Source: Bifidobacterium rousetti | Lineage (GTDB): Bacteria > Actinomycetota > Actinomycetes > Actinomycetales > Bifidobacteriaceae | Reading direction: 5' to 3' | Assembly (NCBI RefSeq): GCF_008698235.1 | Contig: NZ_PEBH01000001.1 | Coordinates: forward strand, 287,617-351,616 | Length of the DNA: 64,000 nt | Shown here: piece after piece, positions 24,171 through 32,954 of the stretch | Layout of the letters: every line of letters begins with the position of its first letter | Numbering within the stretch: the stretch's first letter is position 1 | Translations under genes and position numbers: made by a program | Notes under the pieces: generated by a model | The model's input: the letters and a program-made list of their open reading frames with translations, nothing else | Told to the model about the DNA's origin: nothing | Databases searched by the model: none

Positions 24171-24551
24171 ATGAACCACACCGAATACATCACGCAGACG
24201 CTCATCGACGACGAGAACATGCCCGCCGACCTCGCCGCGCTCTACCCGACCGCCAGCAAGATCGCGGACGCGGCCAGCGCGTTCATCGACAAGGCCGACC
24301 AGTCGATCCTCAAAAAGAACCTCACCGGCCAGAAAGCGCAGATCGTCGCCAAATGCATCGACATCTGCCAGCACGTCATCAAGGAAGGCGCCGCCATCAG
24401 CCGACTTCTACGCAACCCGAACGGCAGCATCCAAACCCTCAACGAACAGGCCCACGACATGCGCCAGCCCGACACGGACGAGAGCATCGCCGAAGTCGTC
24501 GCCGAAATCGAACCCGCAAACACCGACACCACGAACGGAGACAGGCAATGA
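24171..24551 (+). CDS. Hypothetical early phage protein
   Basis: 126-residue helical protein (DIAAL-type helices; KAQIVAKCIDICQHVIKEGA) with an acidic tail (DTDESIAEVVAEIEPANTDT). It overlaps the next gene by 4 bases. Its place directly before genes for a nuclease and a single-strand-binding-like protein suggests a recombination or replication role. No motif recognised. Confidence 0.6.
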   Translation: MNHTEYITQTLIDDENMPADLAALYPTASKIADAASAFIDKADQSILKKNLTGQKAQIVAKCIDICQHVIKEGAAISRLLRNPNGSIQTLNEQAHDMRQPDTDESIAEVVAEIEPANTDTTNGDRQ

Positions 24552-24997
24552 CCGACACCACGACCCGCACCAACACGGATACCACCCGCAGCATCCCGAC
24601 AACGATGACCTTCAACACCGGCGGCCAGCTGACCACCATGACCGACACCGGGCTCGCCGAACAATACGAGCGGCTGCTCGCCCGCCAGGCCGAACGCGTC
24701 ATCATCCTGCAAGCCGAAATCAAGGAACGCCAGGACGAACTCGACACCCTGAAAAACCTCATCCTCGAACAACACCCCCAACCCGGCACCTACCAGGCGG
24801 GCGACCACAGAGTGCAGGTCAAACAGGGAAGCCGCCGCATCGACGCGAAACGATTCGAACACGCATACCCCGCCACCCAGTACCCGAACGCCTACCAGCT
24901 GAAACCGAAACCGTTAAGCCAGCTCGAACGCGAATTCACCGCCGACGCGATGAACGAATACGCGGTCAGCACGAAACCCATGGTGGTGGTCTCATGA
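24548..24997 (+). CDS. Hypothetical phage protein with central coiled coil
   Basis: 149-residue protein with a Thr/Asp-rich start and a coiled-coil segment at about residues 40-78 (LARQAERVIILQAEIKERQD). A basic domain follows (GDHRVQVKQGSRRIDAKR). The layout resembles small DNA-binding accessory proteins encoded beside phage PD-(D/E)XK nucleases. Function not proven. Confidence 0.6.
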   Translation: MTDTTTRTNTDTTRSIPTTMTFNTGGQLTTMTDTGLAEQYERLLARQAERVIILQAEIKERQDELDTLKNLILEQHPQPGTYQAGDHRVQVKQGSRRIDAKRFEHAYPATQYPNAYQLKPKPLSQLEREFTADAMNEYAVSTKPMVVVS

Positions 24998-25197
24998 ACC
25001 GCCTGCACACGGGCAACATCGCCGACATCATCGCCCGCACCATCAGCGAATACGACCTGAAAGCCGACGACGGCCAATCACCCACCGACGACCTGTACAT
25101 GATCCGCAGCAGCCAGCTCGACGAACTCAGCCTGACCGCCGCCCTGCGCATCAGCGAACAGACCGCGAAACTCGAACGGAAGGAACAACAGCCATGA
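24994..25197 (+). CDS. Hypothetical small phage protein
   Basis: 67-residue acidic protein (MNRLHTGNIADIIARTISEY, ending KLERKEQQP). It overlaps both neighbours by 4 bases. No motif recognised. Confidence 0.55.
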   Translation: MNRLHTGNIADIIARTISEYDLKADDGQSPTDDLYMIRSSQLDELSLTAALRISEQTAKLERKEQQP

Positions 25198-26138
25198 ACG
25201 ACGCCAGCCAGGTGCTCGCGGTGGCACGACTGCTCGCCGACGACACCAGCATCCCACCGGAACCCGCCACACAGGGGCGACGCCAGCCACCCGCCGACAA
25301 CCAGCCCAAACGAACCGACACCGGCGAGGAGCCGCGACTGTGGCCCGAAATCCGCATGATGATCGAAACCGGCATCCGCGACCAGCCACGCGAAAAACAA
25401 CGCGAGATCGGCCCCAGCGAACTCGGAGTGGACTGCGTGCACTGCCTCGCCGCGAAACTCGCAGGATGGCCCCAGACCCGCAGCGTCGCATGGATGCCGT
25501 TCATCGGCACCTGCGTGCACGAGCACTTCGAGAGAATGTTCGGCGACATCGAACGGTTCGAAACCGAAATGCGCGTCACCGTGGGCACGCTCAACGGCAT
25601 CTACGGGAACACCGGCCTCCACGGCAGCATCGACCTGTACGACCGGAAGACGGGCAGCACCATCGACTGGAAGATCACCGGGGACGCGACCATCCGCACC
25701 GCGAAAACCCAAGGCCCATCCCAACAATACCGGGTACAGGCCAGCCTCTACGGCATCGGCTTGGAAAACATGGGGGAGACCTGCGAACGCAACTGCATCT
25801 ACATGCTGCCCCGCAACCGGACGTCACTCAACGACGCCTACACGTGGGAGACCCGGTTCGACCCGCAGCCGGGGCGATGGGCCATGAGCCGCGCGCAACT
25901 GCTCATCAACCTCATGGACCTCATCGAACTCGAGGACGGGACGGACGTCAGGGACGCGTGGATCCACGGCCTGCCGAAAACCCGGACGCACTGCTTCCAA
26001 TGCGGCACATGGCCCGACGACAACCTCGGCGAGGCGTCCGAACTCAACGCCGACGAGTATCCGCCCGTCCCCGACAAATGGCGGCGGCTCGTCCCATTGA
26101 TCGAACCCACCTACAGGGAAAGTGAGCGCACCATGTGA
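25194..26138 (+). CDS. PD-(D/E)XK nuclease, Cas4/RecB-like
   Basis: 314-residue nuclease. The motifs are in order: GTCVHEHFERMF (motif I histidine) near residue 108, GSIDLYDRKTGSTIDWKITG with catalytic Asp and Asp-x-Lys near 143-160, and QQYRVQASLYGIG (Q-x6-Y) near 180. Cysteines at DCVHC (about residue 82) and HCFQC (about 268) could hold an iron-sulfur cluster, as in Cas4/AddB proteins. It probably processes DNA ends in phage recombination, together with the adjacent OB-fold-like protein. Confidence 0.82.
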   Translation: MNDASQVLAVARLLADDTSIPPEPATQGRRQPPADNQPKRTDTGEEPRLWPEIRMMIETGIRDQPREKQREIGPSELGVDCVHCLAAKLAGWPQTRSVAWMPFIGTCVHEHFERMFGDIERFETEMRVTVGTLNGIYGNTGLHGSIDLYDRKTGSTIDWKITGDATIRTAKTQGPSQQYRVQASLYGIGLENMGETCERNCIYMLPRNRTSLNDAYTWETRFDPQPGRWAMSRAQLLINLMDLIELEDGTDVRDAWIHGLPKTRTHCFQCGTWPDDNLGEASELNADEYPPVPDKWRRLVPLIEPTYRESERTM

Positions 26139-26245
26139 GACAAGACCCTCGGAAACGTTGGAACACCAACGATCCCCATATCCGGCATGAAGGCCGAAAA
26201 CAAAACAGGACAACCAGAAACAGACCATTAGAGAAAGTTGAAAAC

Positions 26246-27010
26246 ATGTACGGCCAACCCCAATACCAGCAGCAGAACAGCCAGCCGCAGCAGCCGGCGG
26301 CGCCCATGAGCCTCGACAGCGTCATGTCCGGAGGCGTGCCCAGCGCGTTCAGCAAGGACGACCCAATCGGCACGTCCGTCACCGGCGAGATCATCAGCAT
26401 CGAAGCGCAGCAGCAGACCGACTTCACCACCGGCGCCCCCTTGTTCTTCCCGAACGGCAACCCGAAGCCGCAGGTCGTCATCCATTTGAAGACGAGTCTC
26501 CACGATCCGGCGCAGGAGTACGACGACGGCGTGCGCAGCATCTACGTGAAGGGGTACAACATCAAGACCCTGCGCATTGCCAGCCAACAGGCGGGCGTCG
26601 GCAACTGGCCGCGCGTCGGTGACCGGTTCACGGCCACGTTCTCCGGCACGCAGCCGGCCAAGCAGCGCGGCTACAACGACGCGAAACTGTACTCGTACCA
26701 GATCGTCCCCGGCAACGCGAACAAGGCGGCGTTGGACGCGGCCATGGCCGACCCGTACGCCGGCCAGCCCGCGCAGCCGGCCCCGTCGGCGCAGCCGATG
26801 CAGTATTCGCAGCCGCAGCAGTTCCAGCAGCCCGCGCAGCCGGCCGGCCCGACCCCGCAGCAGGCGACCCAGATCTACCAGCTGAAGGCGGCGGGCAGGA
26901 CGCCGAACGACATCGCCGGCATGCTCGGGCTCACCGTCGCCCAGGTGCTCGCCGTGGCCGACGCCGCCAATCCCGGCATGCACGCGGGCAGTGAGGATAC
27001 GGAGTTCTGA
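26246..27010 (+). CDS. Single-strand-binding-like phage protein
   Basis: 254-residue protein. A Gln-rich N-terminus (MYGQPQYQQQNSQPQQPAAP) precedes a beta-rich OB-fold-like domain at about residues 45-165 (GTSVTGEIISIEAQQQTDFT, then RVGDRFTATFSG). A Pro/Gln-rich linker leads to a C-terminal helical HTH-like segment (AAGRTPNDIAGMLGLTVAQV) and an acidic tip EDTEF, as in single-strand-binding proteins. ATG 26246 is preferred over an upstream in-frame start because the region before it is unlike coding sequence and AGAGAAAG precedes it. Position next to the nuclease and primase supports a replication role. Confidence 0.7.
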   Translation: MYGQPQYQQQNSQPQQPAAPMSLDSVMSGGVPSAFSKDDPIGTSVTGEIISIEAQQQTDFTTGAPLFFPNGNPKPQVVIHLKTSLHDPAQEYDDGVRSIYVKGYNIKTLRIASQQAGVGNWPRVGDRFTATFSGTQPAKQRGYNDAKLYSYQIVPGNANKAALDAAMADPYAGQPAQPAPSAQPMQYSQPQQFQQPAQPAGPTPQQATQIYQLKAAGRTPNDIAGMLGLTVAQVLAVADAANPGMHAGSEDTEF

Positions 27011-27198
27011 TGGCCGCACACGTTCCGCCGACCACCGACGCACGCCGACAGCAGCTCATGCTCGCCGACTATCTCGCCGAATACGCGCGTGCCAACCAAT
27101 GGGTCATGCTCGAGGACGGCGACCTCGACGAGCTCGCCGCGAACCTCGTCATCGATGGCTGGCGGAACGGTCACGGCACGCGAAAACAGCCCACGTGA
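27010..27198 (+). CDS. Hypothetical small phage protein
   Basis: 62-residue acidic, helical protein (MAAHVPPTTDARRQQLMLAD). It overlaps the previous stop (TGATGG) and is the last gene before the iteron region. No motif recognised. Confidence 0.55.
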   Translation: MAAHVPPTTDARRQQLMLADYLAEYARANQWVMLEDGDLDELAANLVIDGWRNGHGTRKQPT

Positions 27199-27204
27199 CC
27201 ATAC

Positions 27205-27428
27205 GTTACCGGTAACGCTGATATCGGTTCAAAAGCCGACGGTAACGTTACCGCGCGTTACCGGTAACAAAAACCGTTCATTTTTTGGTAACGCGGTAAC
27301 AAAAAATCGTGTGCGCGGTAACGCATGAAAGCCAATGATTCCAATACCTAAGAGCACTGGTAACAAAAAAAGAGGGGTATATCTCCTCAACAAAAAGTCA
27401 AGATAGGAGGGAGCCATTATTTGTTACC
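27205..27428. repeat. GGTAAC/GTTACC iteron array, candidate phage replication origin
   Basis: Eleven copies of GGTAAC or its complement lie at 27205, 27211, 27241, 27247, 27257, 27263, 27287, 27295, 27317, 27359 and 27423. Several form the perfect palindrome GTTACCGGTAAC, and some are followed by A-tracts (AAAAAA). The 281-base gap has no gene and lies directly upstream of the helicase-primase gene. Clustered short repeats plus AT-rich stretches beside a replicase gene are typical of phage origins; an operator function is the alternative. Confidence 0.65.
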
Positions 27429-27479
27429 TCCATTCTGCTCCGTTTCTGCCCACTCGACCGATTTTCAGAAAGGAAAAGC

Positions 27480-29927
27480 ATGGCCGGCATGTATGACGAT
27501 TACGCTCCGATCCCAGCCGAGGACCTGCCCGTGAAATACGCCGGCTGCTTCGGACTGCTCGAACTCACGTTCACGCCGCCGAACGACTTCGACCGCGTGA
27601 TGACCATCACCGGGCACACGCTCCAGCTCATCACCGACGAAAGCGACGGCGGACGACGCAGCAAACAGCTCGTCATGCACGCCGGATACCAGAAAGCCAT
27701 CTGGGAGCTGCGCGAGGGACACCTCCGCTACTGCCCGTCGCAGGACAGGCTCTGGCGGCGTGACCCCGACGTGGCGGACCATCCCGGCGACCGGCGTCTG
27801 CTCAACAGCTGGCACCCCGTCAAGACCATCGAGGACGAATACCACATCGGCAACGGGACGAACGACCGCAGCCGCAACCACTCGATGAGCGCGACCATCA
27901 TGCGCGAAGCCAAACGCGCGCAATGGTTCAAACAGGTCCAACGCGGCGTGCGCATCGACCCATGCGTCTGGTTCCGACAAAACGGGCGTGTGGTTTGCCT
28001 GCGGGGCGATGATGACATGGCCGTAACCCAGACGTTCGACCCCAAAGGCATGGGCAACGCGGCCATCGAACAGGCGACACGCATATGCCGGTGGCTCACC
28101 GCCGACGACAAATCCTGCGCGAACCTGCTGCGCATGTTCGCGACCCCATGGCTCGAACCGTTCAAACAGCTCACCTACGTGCTGTCCGGACACGGCGGCG
28201 ACGGCAAGACGCTGCTCATGCTCAACGCCATCCAGGGCGTACTGGGCGAACGGAAATCGTTCCCCGCGTTCAAGGCGACCGACTACTGCAGCAAAGCCTA
28301 TTCACTCGCCCGAGAGTCGATGAACGACGCCATGGCAGGCAAAGCATTCGCCTACGACGACGAAGCCGGCGAAATCACGGACACCATGCTGCCCTCACTG
28401 CGCGCACTGTCCACAGGATCCCGCGTGCAGGCCCGAGTGACCGGAGGCAAGTACTATGCGATGACACCGACCGCGACCATCGTGCTGCTGACCAACATGC
28501 CGTTCGCCGACTCCAGCGAACCATCCGACCGACGCAGGTTCGTCAAAGTCGAGATGCATTCGCGCGAAGGCCGCTCATACGACGAATACCACGCCATCGA
28601 ACTGTTCATCCGGGAACATCCGGCCGCGTTCTACGCGGCCAGCTGCCGCCTATGGGAGCAGGGCGACGAGCCCGAACTCGTCAACCTCAGCCCGTCACGC
28701 GCCATCAGCGACGAAATGTACTGGCTCATCAGCGAGATCCTGACCAACGAGGAGAAGTACGGGCGGCCGATCGCCAGCCGAGACGCCTACCGGGACGAAT
28801 TCCACGCCTCCATCCCACGGGAGACCATGGCACTGCTCGGACTGGCCAACGGCACCACGAGAATGCTCGGCAGCAGGATGCGAATCGTCCAGGTGAAGGA
28901 CGCGGCACGGTTCGACGTGTACCGTCAGGCGGTCGAATCCGAATCCGACGACGAGCCCGAACAGCCCGCGCGAATCGAGGCGCCGAAGGCGCAAGCCTCC
29001 GTCATGCCCGGCGTTGACAGTCTCATGCCATTGGATCCGCCGGTGTCCTGCCGGGACGGCGCCCTCATCGTGGAACGCGCATGCCGTGGCGAGATCGGCT
29101 TCGCCTACTGCGAGGGCAAACGCAAGGGCGACCAGTTCGACGAGAAGGTGTCACTGAGCTGGAAACGGCTCAACCCCAACGACACGACGCACGCGACCGC
29201 CGACAGCGTGCGCCAGGAGTGGACACGCTACTGCTGTCCGCCGTTGGGGCGCACGTTCGTCATCGACTGCGACACGGACAAGGACCATCCCGACCGTCCG
29301 CACGGCTTCCAGCTGCTGCAGGCTCTGGTCGGGCCATACGGTGGCGCGGCGTTGCCGTCCACGCTCGCCGTGCGTTCGCCGCATGGCCTGCATCTCTACT
29401 ATCGGGTGCCCGCCGGGTGGGAGCCGTCCCAATTGCTGAACGCCGTGCATCCCGAGGGCATTCCGATCGACCTGCGCGTCAGCAACCGGGGGTACGTGCT
29501 CGGTCCCGGCAGTCGGGCGAACGGCGGCGACTACCTGCTGGTCGATACGCCTCCGGAATCCGGCATCCCGGACGCGACCCCGGAGCTGATGGCGTTCCTC
29601 GACTCGCATGAGTACACGGACAGGCCGAAAAACGGTTCGCCGGCGCCGACCGCTGCGGAGCCGGTCAGACTCAGCCTCGAACAGGTGATGGCCGACGACA
29701 TGACGTTGCGCCGCGAACCGGGCGGACGGCCCGACATGTCGCCGGTCCCCGAGGGGCAACGCAATCAGGTGCTGCATGACTGGGCGTACGGGAGGGCCGT
29801 GAACCATCCCGAGAACCGGCCGGCCATCGAACGCGACCTGTATGAGCGTGGCCGCGCGTCCGGGTTGAAGGATCCGGAACTCGCGACCATATGGAAATCA
29901 ATCACACGACAACTCGGAAAAAACTAG
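27480..29927 (+). CDS. Replicative helicase-primase with inverted domain order
   Basis: 815-residue protein. The N-terminal half is a D5/SF3-type helicase: Walker A LSGHGGDGKTLLM near residue 236, Walker B FAYDDEAGE near 298 and the sensor VLLTNMPFAD near 340. The C-terminal half (from about 520) is a primase-polymerase domain: metal-binding FVIDCDTDKDH near 592, SPHGLHLYYRVP near 636, IDLRVSNRGYVLGPGS near 663. Phage and plasmid proteins normally carry these as PrimPol first and helicase second. The gene follows the iteron array and has a good AGAAAGG. It should unwind the origin and make primers. Confidence 0.85.
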   Translation: MAGMYDDYAPIPAEDLPVKYAGCFGLLELTFTPPNDFDRVMTITGHTLQLITDESDGGRRSKQLVMHAGYQKAIWELREGHLRYCPSQDRLWRRDPDVADHPGDRRLLNSWHPVKTIEDEYHIGNGTNDRSRNHSMSATIMREAKRAQWFKQVQRGVRIDPCVWFRQNGRVVCLRGDDDMAVTQTFDPKGMGNAAIEQATRICRWLTADDKSCANLLRMFATPWLEPFKQLTYVLSGHGGDGKTLLMLNAIQGVLGERKSFPAFKATDYCSKAYSLARESMNDAMAGKAFAYDDEAGEITDTMLPSLRALSTGSRVQARVTGGKYYAMTPTATIVLLTNMPFADSSEPSDRRRFVKVEMHSREGRSYDEYHAIELFIREHPAAFYAASCRLWEQGDEPELVNLSPSRAISDEMYWLISEILTNEEKYGRPIASRDAYRDEFHASIPRETMALLGLANGTTRMLGSRMRIVQVKDAARFDVYRQAVESESDDEPEQPARIEAPKAQASVMPGVDSLMPLDPPVSCRDGALIVERACRGEIGFAYCEGKRKGDQFDEKVSLSWKRLNPNDTTHATADSVRQEWTRYCCPPLGRTFVIDCDTDKDHPDRPHGFQLLQALVGPYGGAALPSTLAVRSPHGLHLYYRVPAGWEPSQLLNAVHPEGIPIDLRVSNRGYVLGPGSRANGGDYLLVDTPPESGIPDATPELMAFLDSHEYTDRPKNGSPAPTAAEPVRLSLEQVMADDMTLRREPGGRPDMSPVPEGQRNQVLHDWAYGRAVNHPENRPAIERDLYERGRASGLKDPELATIWKSITRQLGKN

Positions 29928-29944
29928 CCAAGGAGGAAACCGAA

Positions 29945-30232
29945 ATGAGCATCATCAGCCACGAGGCCGAACTCAAATACCCTGCCGGCATACCCGGCAT
30001 GGATCCCACGCCACTCCGCTCCGGATACATGGATGGCGCCGACCGCGAGCCCACGGACGCGGAGGTCGAGGCGGCCGCGGAACAGCTCTACTACATGGAC
30101 TGCAACGCCGCCGGCCTGTTCCTCGACCTCAACTGGAACGCGGTGCCCAACGGCAACAAAGCCTACTACCGGAATCGTGTGAGGAAGATTCTCGACGCCG
30201 CACGCAACAAGGCCATGGAGGAAACCGAATGA
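29945..30232 (+). CDS. Hypothetical phage protein
   Basis: 95-residue protein with AAGGAGG before the start (MSIISHEAELKYPAGIPGMD). The second half (AEQLYYMDCNAAGLFLDLNW, then YYRNRVRKILDAARN) is helical. It overlaps the following lipoprotein start by 4 bases. No motif recognised. Confidence 0.6.
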   Translation: MSIISHEAELKYPAGIPGMDPTPLRSGYMDGADREPTDAEVEAAAEQLYYMDCNAAGLFLDLNWNAVPNGNKAYYRNRVRKILDAARNKAMEETE

Positions 30233-30528
30233 ACGCCAATACGATAGTCCGCCGCAAACTCCGCGTGCTCGCGGGATGCCTGCTCATCATCCTCGCGGGT
30301 CTTCTCGCCGGCTGCGGCGGGGACACGTCCCGGCCGGACGGGCCCGACACGGACACGACCGCCGTCACGGCAAGCGAATGCTCCACGGATGACACGCTGT
30401 TCCAGACATGCGTCGTCACCATGACCGACACCAGACGCGTCACCTGCATAGTCAGCCAAGGATCCCGTTTCGCCGCCATGTCCTGCGACTGGGATCACGC
30501 CGACGGGGCGGACAAGGGCTGGGAGTGA
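30229..30528 (+). CDS. Small phage-encoded lipoprotein
   Basis: 99 residues. A basic start (MNANTIVRRKLRVL), a hydrophobic core and the lipobox LLAGC place the lipidated cysteine near residue 28, so the mature protein is anchored outside the membrane. The mature part has four further cysteines (SECSTDD, QTCVV, VTCIV, MSCDW), enough for two disulfides. Prophage lipoproteins of this size often block superinfection at the cell surface; here that is inference. Confidence 0.75.
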   Translation: MNANTIVRRKLRVLAGCLLIILAGLLAGCGGDTSRPDGPDTDTTAVTASECSTDDTLFQTCVVTMTDTRRVTCIVSQGSRFAAMSCDWDHADGADKGWE

Positions 30529-30537
30529 CCGAAACCG

Positions 30538-31002
30538 ATGACGGGCGTCAGAAAACGCGCATGCGAGCCGAAACCGCCATGGCTCCGGCTCATGGCGCCC
30601 CCAGGCAACATGAGCCGGCTCGAGGCGGACATCTGCGGCGGATGCTCCCACTGGATACTCAGATGCAAGCAAGGCGTCTGGGAGTCATGGGATCCCGGCG
30701 TCATCACAGGCGACGACCTGACCGTGGCCATCATCCTGGGCAGGCGCCTCACCCGGCTCGAACCCGTGTACGGCAGCACGGCGCCGAGACTCATCGACGT
30801 ATGCGGCGAACGCGGGATCCGCCCCGACGCCCAGTATCTGGCCGAACACCGGTGCGGGCTCATGCCGGTCAGCCGACGGCCATACAGGCCGCGGAAAACA
30901 AGCCGGACAAGCAAACCATGGGATGCGGGCGTCACGGTGAGCGACGCCGACATCCGCGAATTCGAACGAATCTGGAACACGCCATTAAGGAGAACGCAAT
31001 GA
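30538..31002 (+). CDS. Hypothetical phage protein with Cys cluster
   Basis: 154-residue basic protein. A CGGCSHWILRC motif near residue 33 could bind zinc. A helical middle is followed by a basic stretch (RRPYRPRKTSRTSKP). It overlaps the next start by 4 bases. No function recognised. Confidence 0.55.
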   Translation: MTGVRKRACEPKPPWLRLMAPPGNMSRLEADICGGCSHWILRCKQGVWESWDPGVITGDDLTVAIILGRRLTRLEPVYGSTAPRLIDVCGERGIRPDAQYLAEHRCGLMPVSRRPYRPRKTSRTSKPWDAGVTVSDADIREFERIWNTPLRRTQ

Positions 31003-31187
31003 CCACAGCGGTGCAACGGGAACTCATCCTCAAATGGGCGGGCCGAGGCTACACGCCATTGGAGATCGGCAGCCTGCTGAAACTTCCCACGGAACAGGTG
31101 AGGGCCATCATCGAGAACCCCGACGGACAACCGAAACACGACTGCCGCGTCGAATTCATCGAACCGCCCAGCTTCGACGGACTGTGA
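30999..31187 (+). CDS. Small HTH-like phage protein
   Basis: 62 residues; the segment LKWAGRGYTPLEIGSLLKLP with TEQVRAIIENP has the look of a helix-turn-helix that recognises DNA in a sigma-region-4 or LuxR-like way. AAGGAGAA precedes the start. Possible regulator of late genes; not proven. Confidence 0.55.
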   Translation: MTTAVQRELILKWAGRGYTPLEIGSLLKLPTEQVRAIIENPDGQPKHDCRVEFIEPPSFDGL

Positions 31188-31234
31188 CAGACGAGCCAAT
31201 ACACGACATACACGAAAAAGGGAGGGAACAGGCC

Positions 31235-31996
31235 ATGGGCGTATGCCAGTCATGCCACGCCGAAACCAAGCCGGAACGAACATTGTGCACACGCTGTCGC
31301 ATCAGGTTCGCACGCCTGCTGATCAGCCTCGGCAGGGACATCACGCCCATGCGCGACAGCCTCGACGCCACGCTGCACCCCGGAGGGCATCAGCCGAACC
31401 GCATCCAACCCAGCACGCCGCCCACCCCCATCCGGCTCGACGTGCTCGACATGATGGACCTGCTCGACTCCACGGCCCACCAGTTGTGGCACATCCTCGA
31501 CGGCGTCGAACAGGACCACGAACGCTCACTGTACGGGACGCTCCTCGCCTGCGCGAGGCATCCGCGCCTCGACAGGTTCCACGACGCCGGCCTTTACCTG
31601 GACACGTTCACGCGCATCGGCCGGCAGATAGACCTGCTGCTCGACCCGCCGTCCGAACGCCAGCCCATAGGCCGCTGCACCAACCCGTTGTGCGGCGTGG
31701 AACTCGTCGCGGGAAGCCGGGACCAGTGGATCACCTGCCCCATATGCGGCACGGAACAGCGCGTGCTCACGGTACGGCTCGAATGGCTGCGACGCCTCTG
31801 CTCCGACCCGGAGAAGACGGGAAGCGCGGCGGAGATCAGCAAGGTGTTCACCGTCTGCGGCATCATCGTCCGGCGGAACACCATCAGCCAGTGGGCCAAA
31901 CGCGGCCGGATCGCCCCGGCCGGGGACGGCCTGTACCGGTACGGGGACGTATGGCGGCAGGTCGAACTTGACAAACAGGACGACTGTCACCGATAA
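31235..31996 (+). CDS. Zinc-ribbon protein with C-terminal DNA-binding-like domain
   Basis: 253-residue protein with two zinc-binding regions: CQSCHAETKPERTLCTRCR at the N-terminus and CTNPLCGVEL...CPICG near residues 150-170. A helix-turn-helix-like C-terminus (EISKVFTVCGIIVRRNTISQ WAKRG) follows. Proteins of this build are common in actinobacterial prophages upstream of the HNH-terminase genes. A role in late gene control is possible. GGGAGGGA precedes ATG 31235. Confidence 0.65.
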   Translation: MGVCQSCHAETKPERTLCTRCRIRFARLLISLGRDITPMRDSLDATLHPGGHQPNRIQPSTPPTPIRLDVLDMMDLLDSTAHQLWHILDGVEQDHERSLYGTLLACARHPRLDRFHDAGLYLDTFTRIGRQIDLLLDPPSERQPIGRCTNPLCGVELVAGSRDQWITCPICGTEQRVLTVRLEWLRRLCSDPEKTGSAAEISKVFTVCGIIVRRNTISQWAKRGRIAPAGDGLYRYGDVWRQVELDKQDDCHR

Positions 31997-32010
31997 TTGC
32001 AGTGGGATTA

Positions 32011-32045
32011 GTGGGTCAACAACCGGAAAATGGTTGCTGACCCAC
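32011..32045. terminator. Hairpin between early and accessory genes
   Basis: GTGGGTCAACAACC (32011-32024) pairs with GGTTGCTGACCCAC (32032-32045), one mismatch, 7-base loop. It lies 14 bases after a stop codon; no strong T-tract. Confidence 0.55.
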
Positions 32046-32138
32046 AGTCATATCCAAGGGTTGACGGCCGCACGGCGGACGCCTTTTCGGTTGGCGCCAG
32101 CGGCGACGCCGCGCAGGCTGCCGCCCTATCATTGGCGT

Positions 32139-32444
32139 ATGCCAACCGAAAACGAAACACCGGAGCAGCGCGCCGAACGCCTGCAACAGGAACAAGGCCG
32201 TGCGATAGCCTGGATCTCCGAGAAATGGAAGCGGCAGCAATGCCCCATATGCGACGGCACCGAGTGGACCGTCGGCAACGTCGTGGAGGTACGCCAATTC
32301 GAGGACGGCAACATCGTCCTCGGCGGGGGCTCAACCCTCATACCGCTCGTACCGATTTCATGCTCCGACTGCGGATACACGTTCTTCATCAACGCGTTGA
32401 AATCCGGTACCATCAAACGACCTGAAGGCCCGGCGAGCGCATGA
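32139..32444 (+). CDS. Small zinc-ribbon protein
   Basis: 101 residues with CPIC near residue 35 and CSDCGY near 75, a two-knuckle zinc ribbon, and a hydrophobic strand between. It overlaps the following membrane-protein gene by 4 bases; the two look like a functional pair and are insulated by hairpins on both sides. Function unknown; lysogen fitness or superinfection immunity is possible. Confidence 0.6.
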   Translation: MPTENETPEQRAERLQQEQGRAIAWISEKWKRQQCPICDGTEWTVGNVVEVRQFEDGNIVLGGGSTLIPLVPISCSDCGYTFFINALKSGTIKRPEGPASA

Positions 32445-32890
32445 GCGGCAAGATCGTCGGTTCCATTAAGCCAGACCAGCCTGTTGAGTCCAACATCCTT
32501 ACGGTCAAGGAGGATTTCATGCCTGTGCGGGTCACGGACCTCCGACATCTCAAACGGGACATCAAGGCCATTCCGGATGGTCAGGGAAAGTTCGACAACG
32601 CTTTCTGGGGGTTCGGCGGCGTGGGCGTGCCTCTCATCATTTCGGAACTGGTCCAACCCAACGCCACGAACAATATCGGCTTCTATGCGGGAATAGTGTT
32701 CATGGTCATTGCCGTCGTCTTCAAGCTGTTCGGATGGAAGGCGCGGAACGATCGCAATGCGATGATCCGCCGCATCATGGAGAACATCAATGATTTCTCG
32801 AACGGCGAGCTTGCCGACGAATCCGATCCGCCGGGCTTCCGGGCAAGACTCCAGGACGCGGTGATCCGTCGAATACAGGGAACTTCCTGA
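32441..32890 (+). CDS. Two-TM membrane protein paired with zinc ribbon
   Basis: 149 residues with hydrophobic segments VGVPLIISELVQP and GFYAGIVFMVIAVVFKLFGW in the middle and soluble ends. GTG or other downstream starts are possible; ATG 32441 overlaps the previous gene. It is followed by a strong terminator. Role unknown. Confidence 0.6.
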   Translation: MSGKIVGSIKPDQPVESNILTVKEDFMPVRVTDLRHLKRDIKAIPDGQGKFDNAFWGFGGVGVPLIISELVQPNATNNIGFYAGIVFMVIAVVFKLFGWKARNDRNAMIRRIMENINDFSNGELADESDPPGFRARLQDAVIRRIQGTS

Positions 32891-32899
32891 ACATGTGGG

Positions 32900-32925
32900 A
32901 GCCCCGGCAGATGCCGGGGCTTTCT
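32900..32925 (+). terminator. Intrinsic terminator
   Basis: AGCCCCGGC (32900-32908) and GCCGGGGCT (32913-32921) form a perfect stem with loop AGAT, followed by TTCTC, ten bases past the membrane-protein stop. Confidence 0.8.
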
Positions 32926-32954
32926 CATATCCAGACACGCGAACGGGGGCGGGT

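Noticed and set aside
26135..26245. Upstream extension of the single-strand-binding-like protein
   Set aside because: The in-frame start overlaps the nuclease stop but encodes a basic, Asn/Arg-rich stretch; a better placed start with its own purine-rich site is at 26246.
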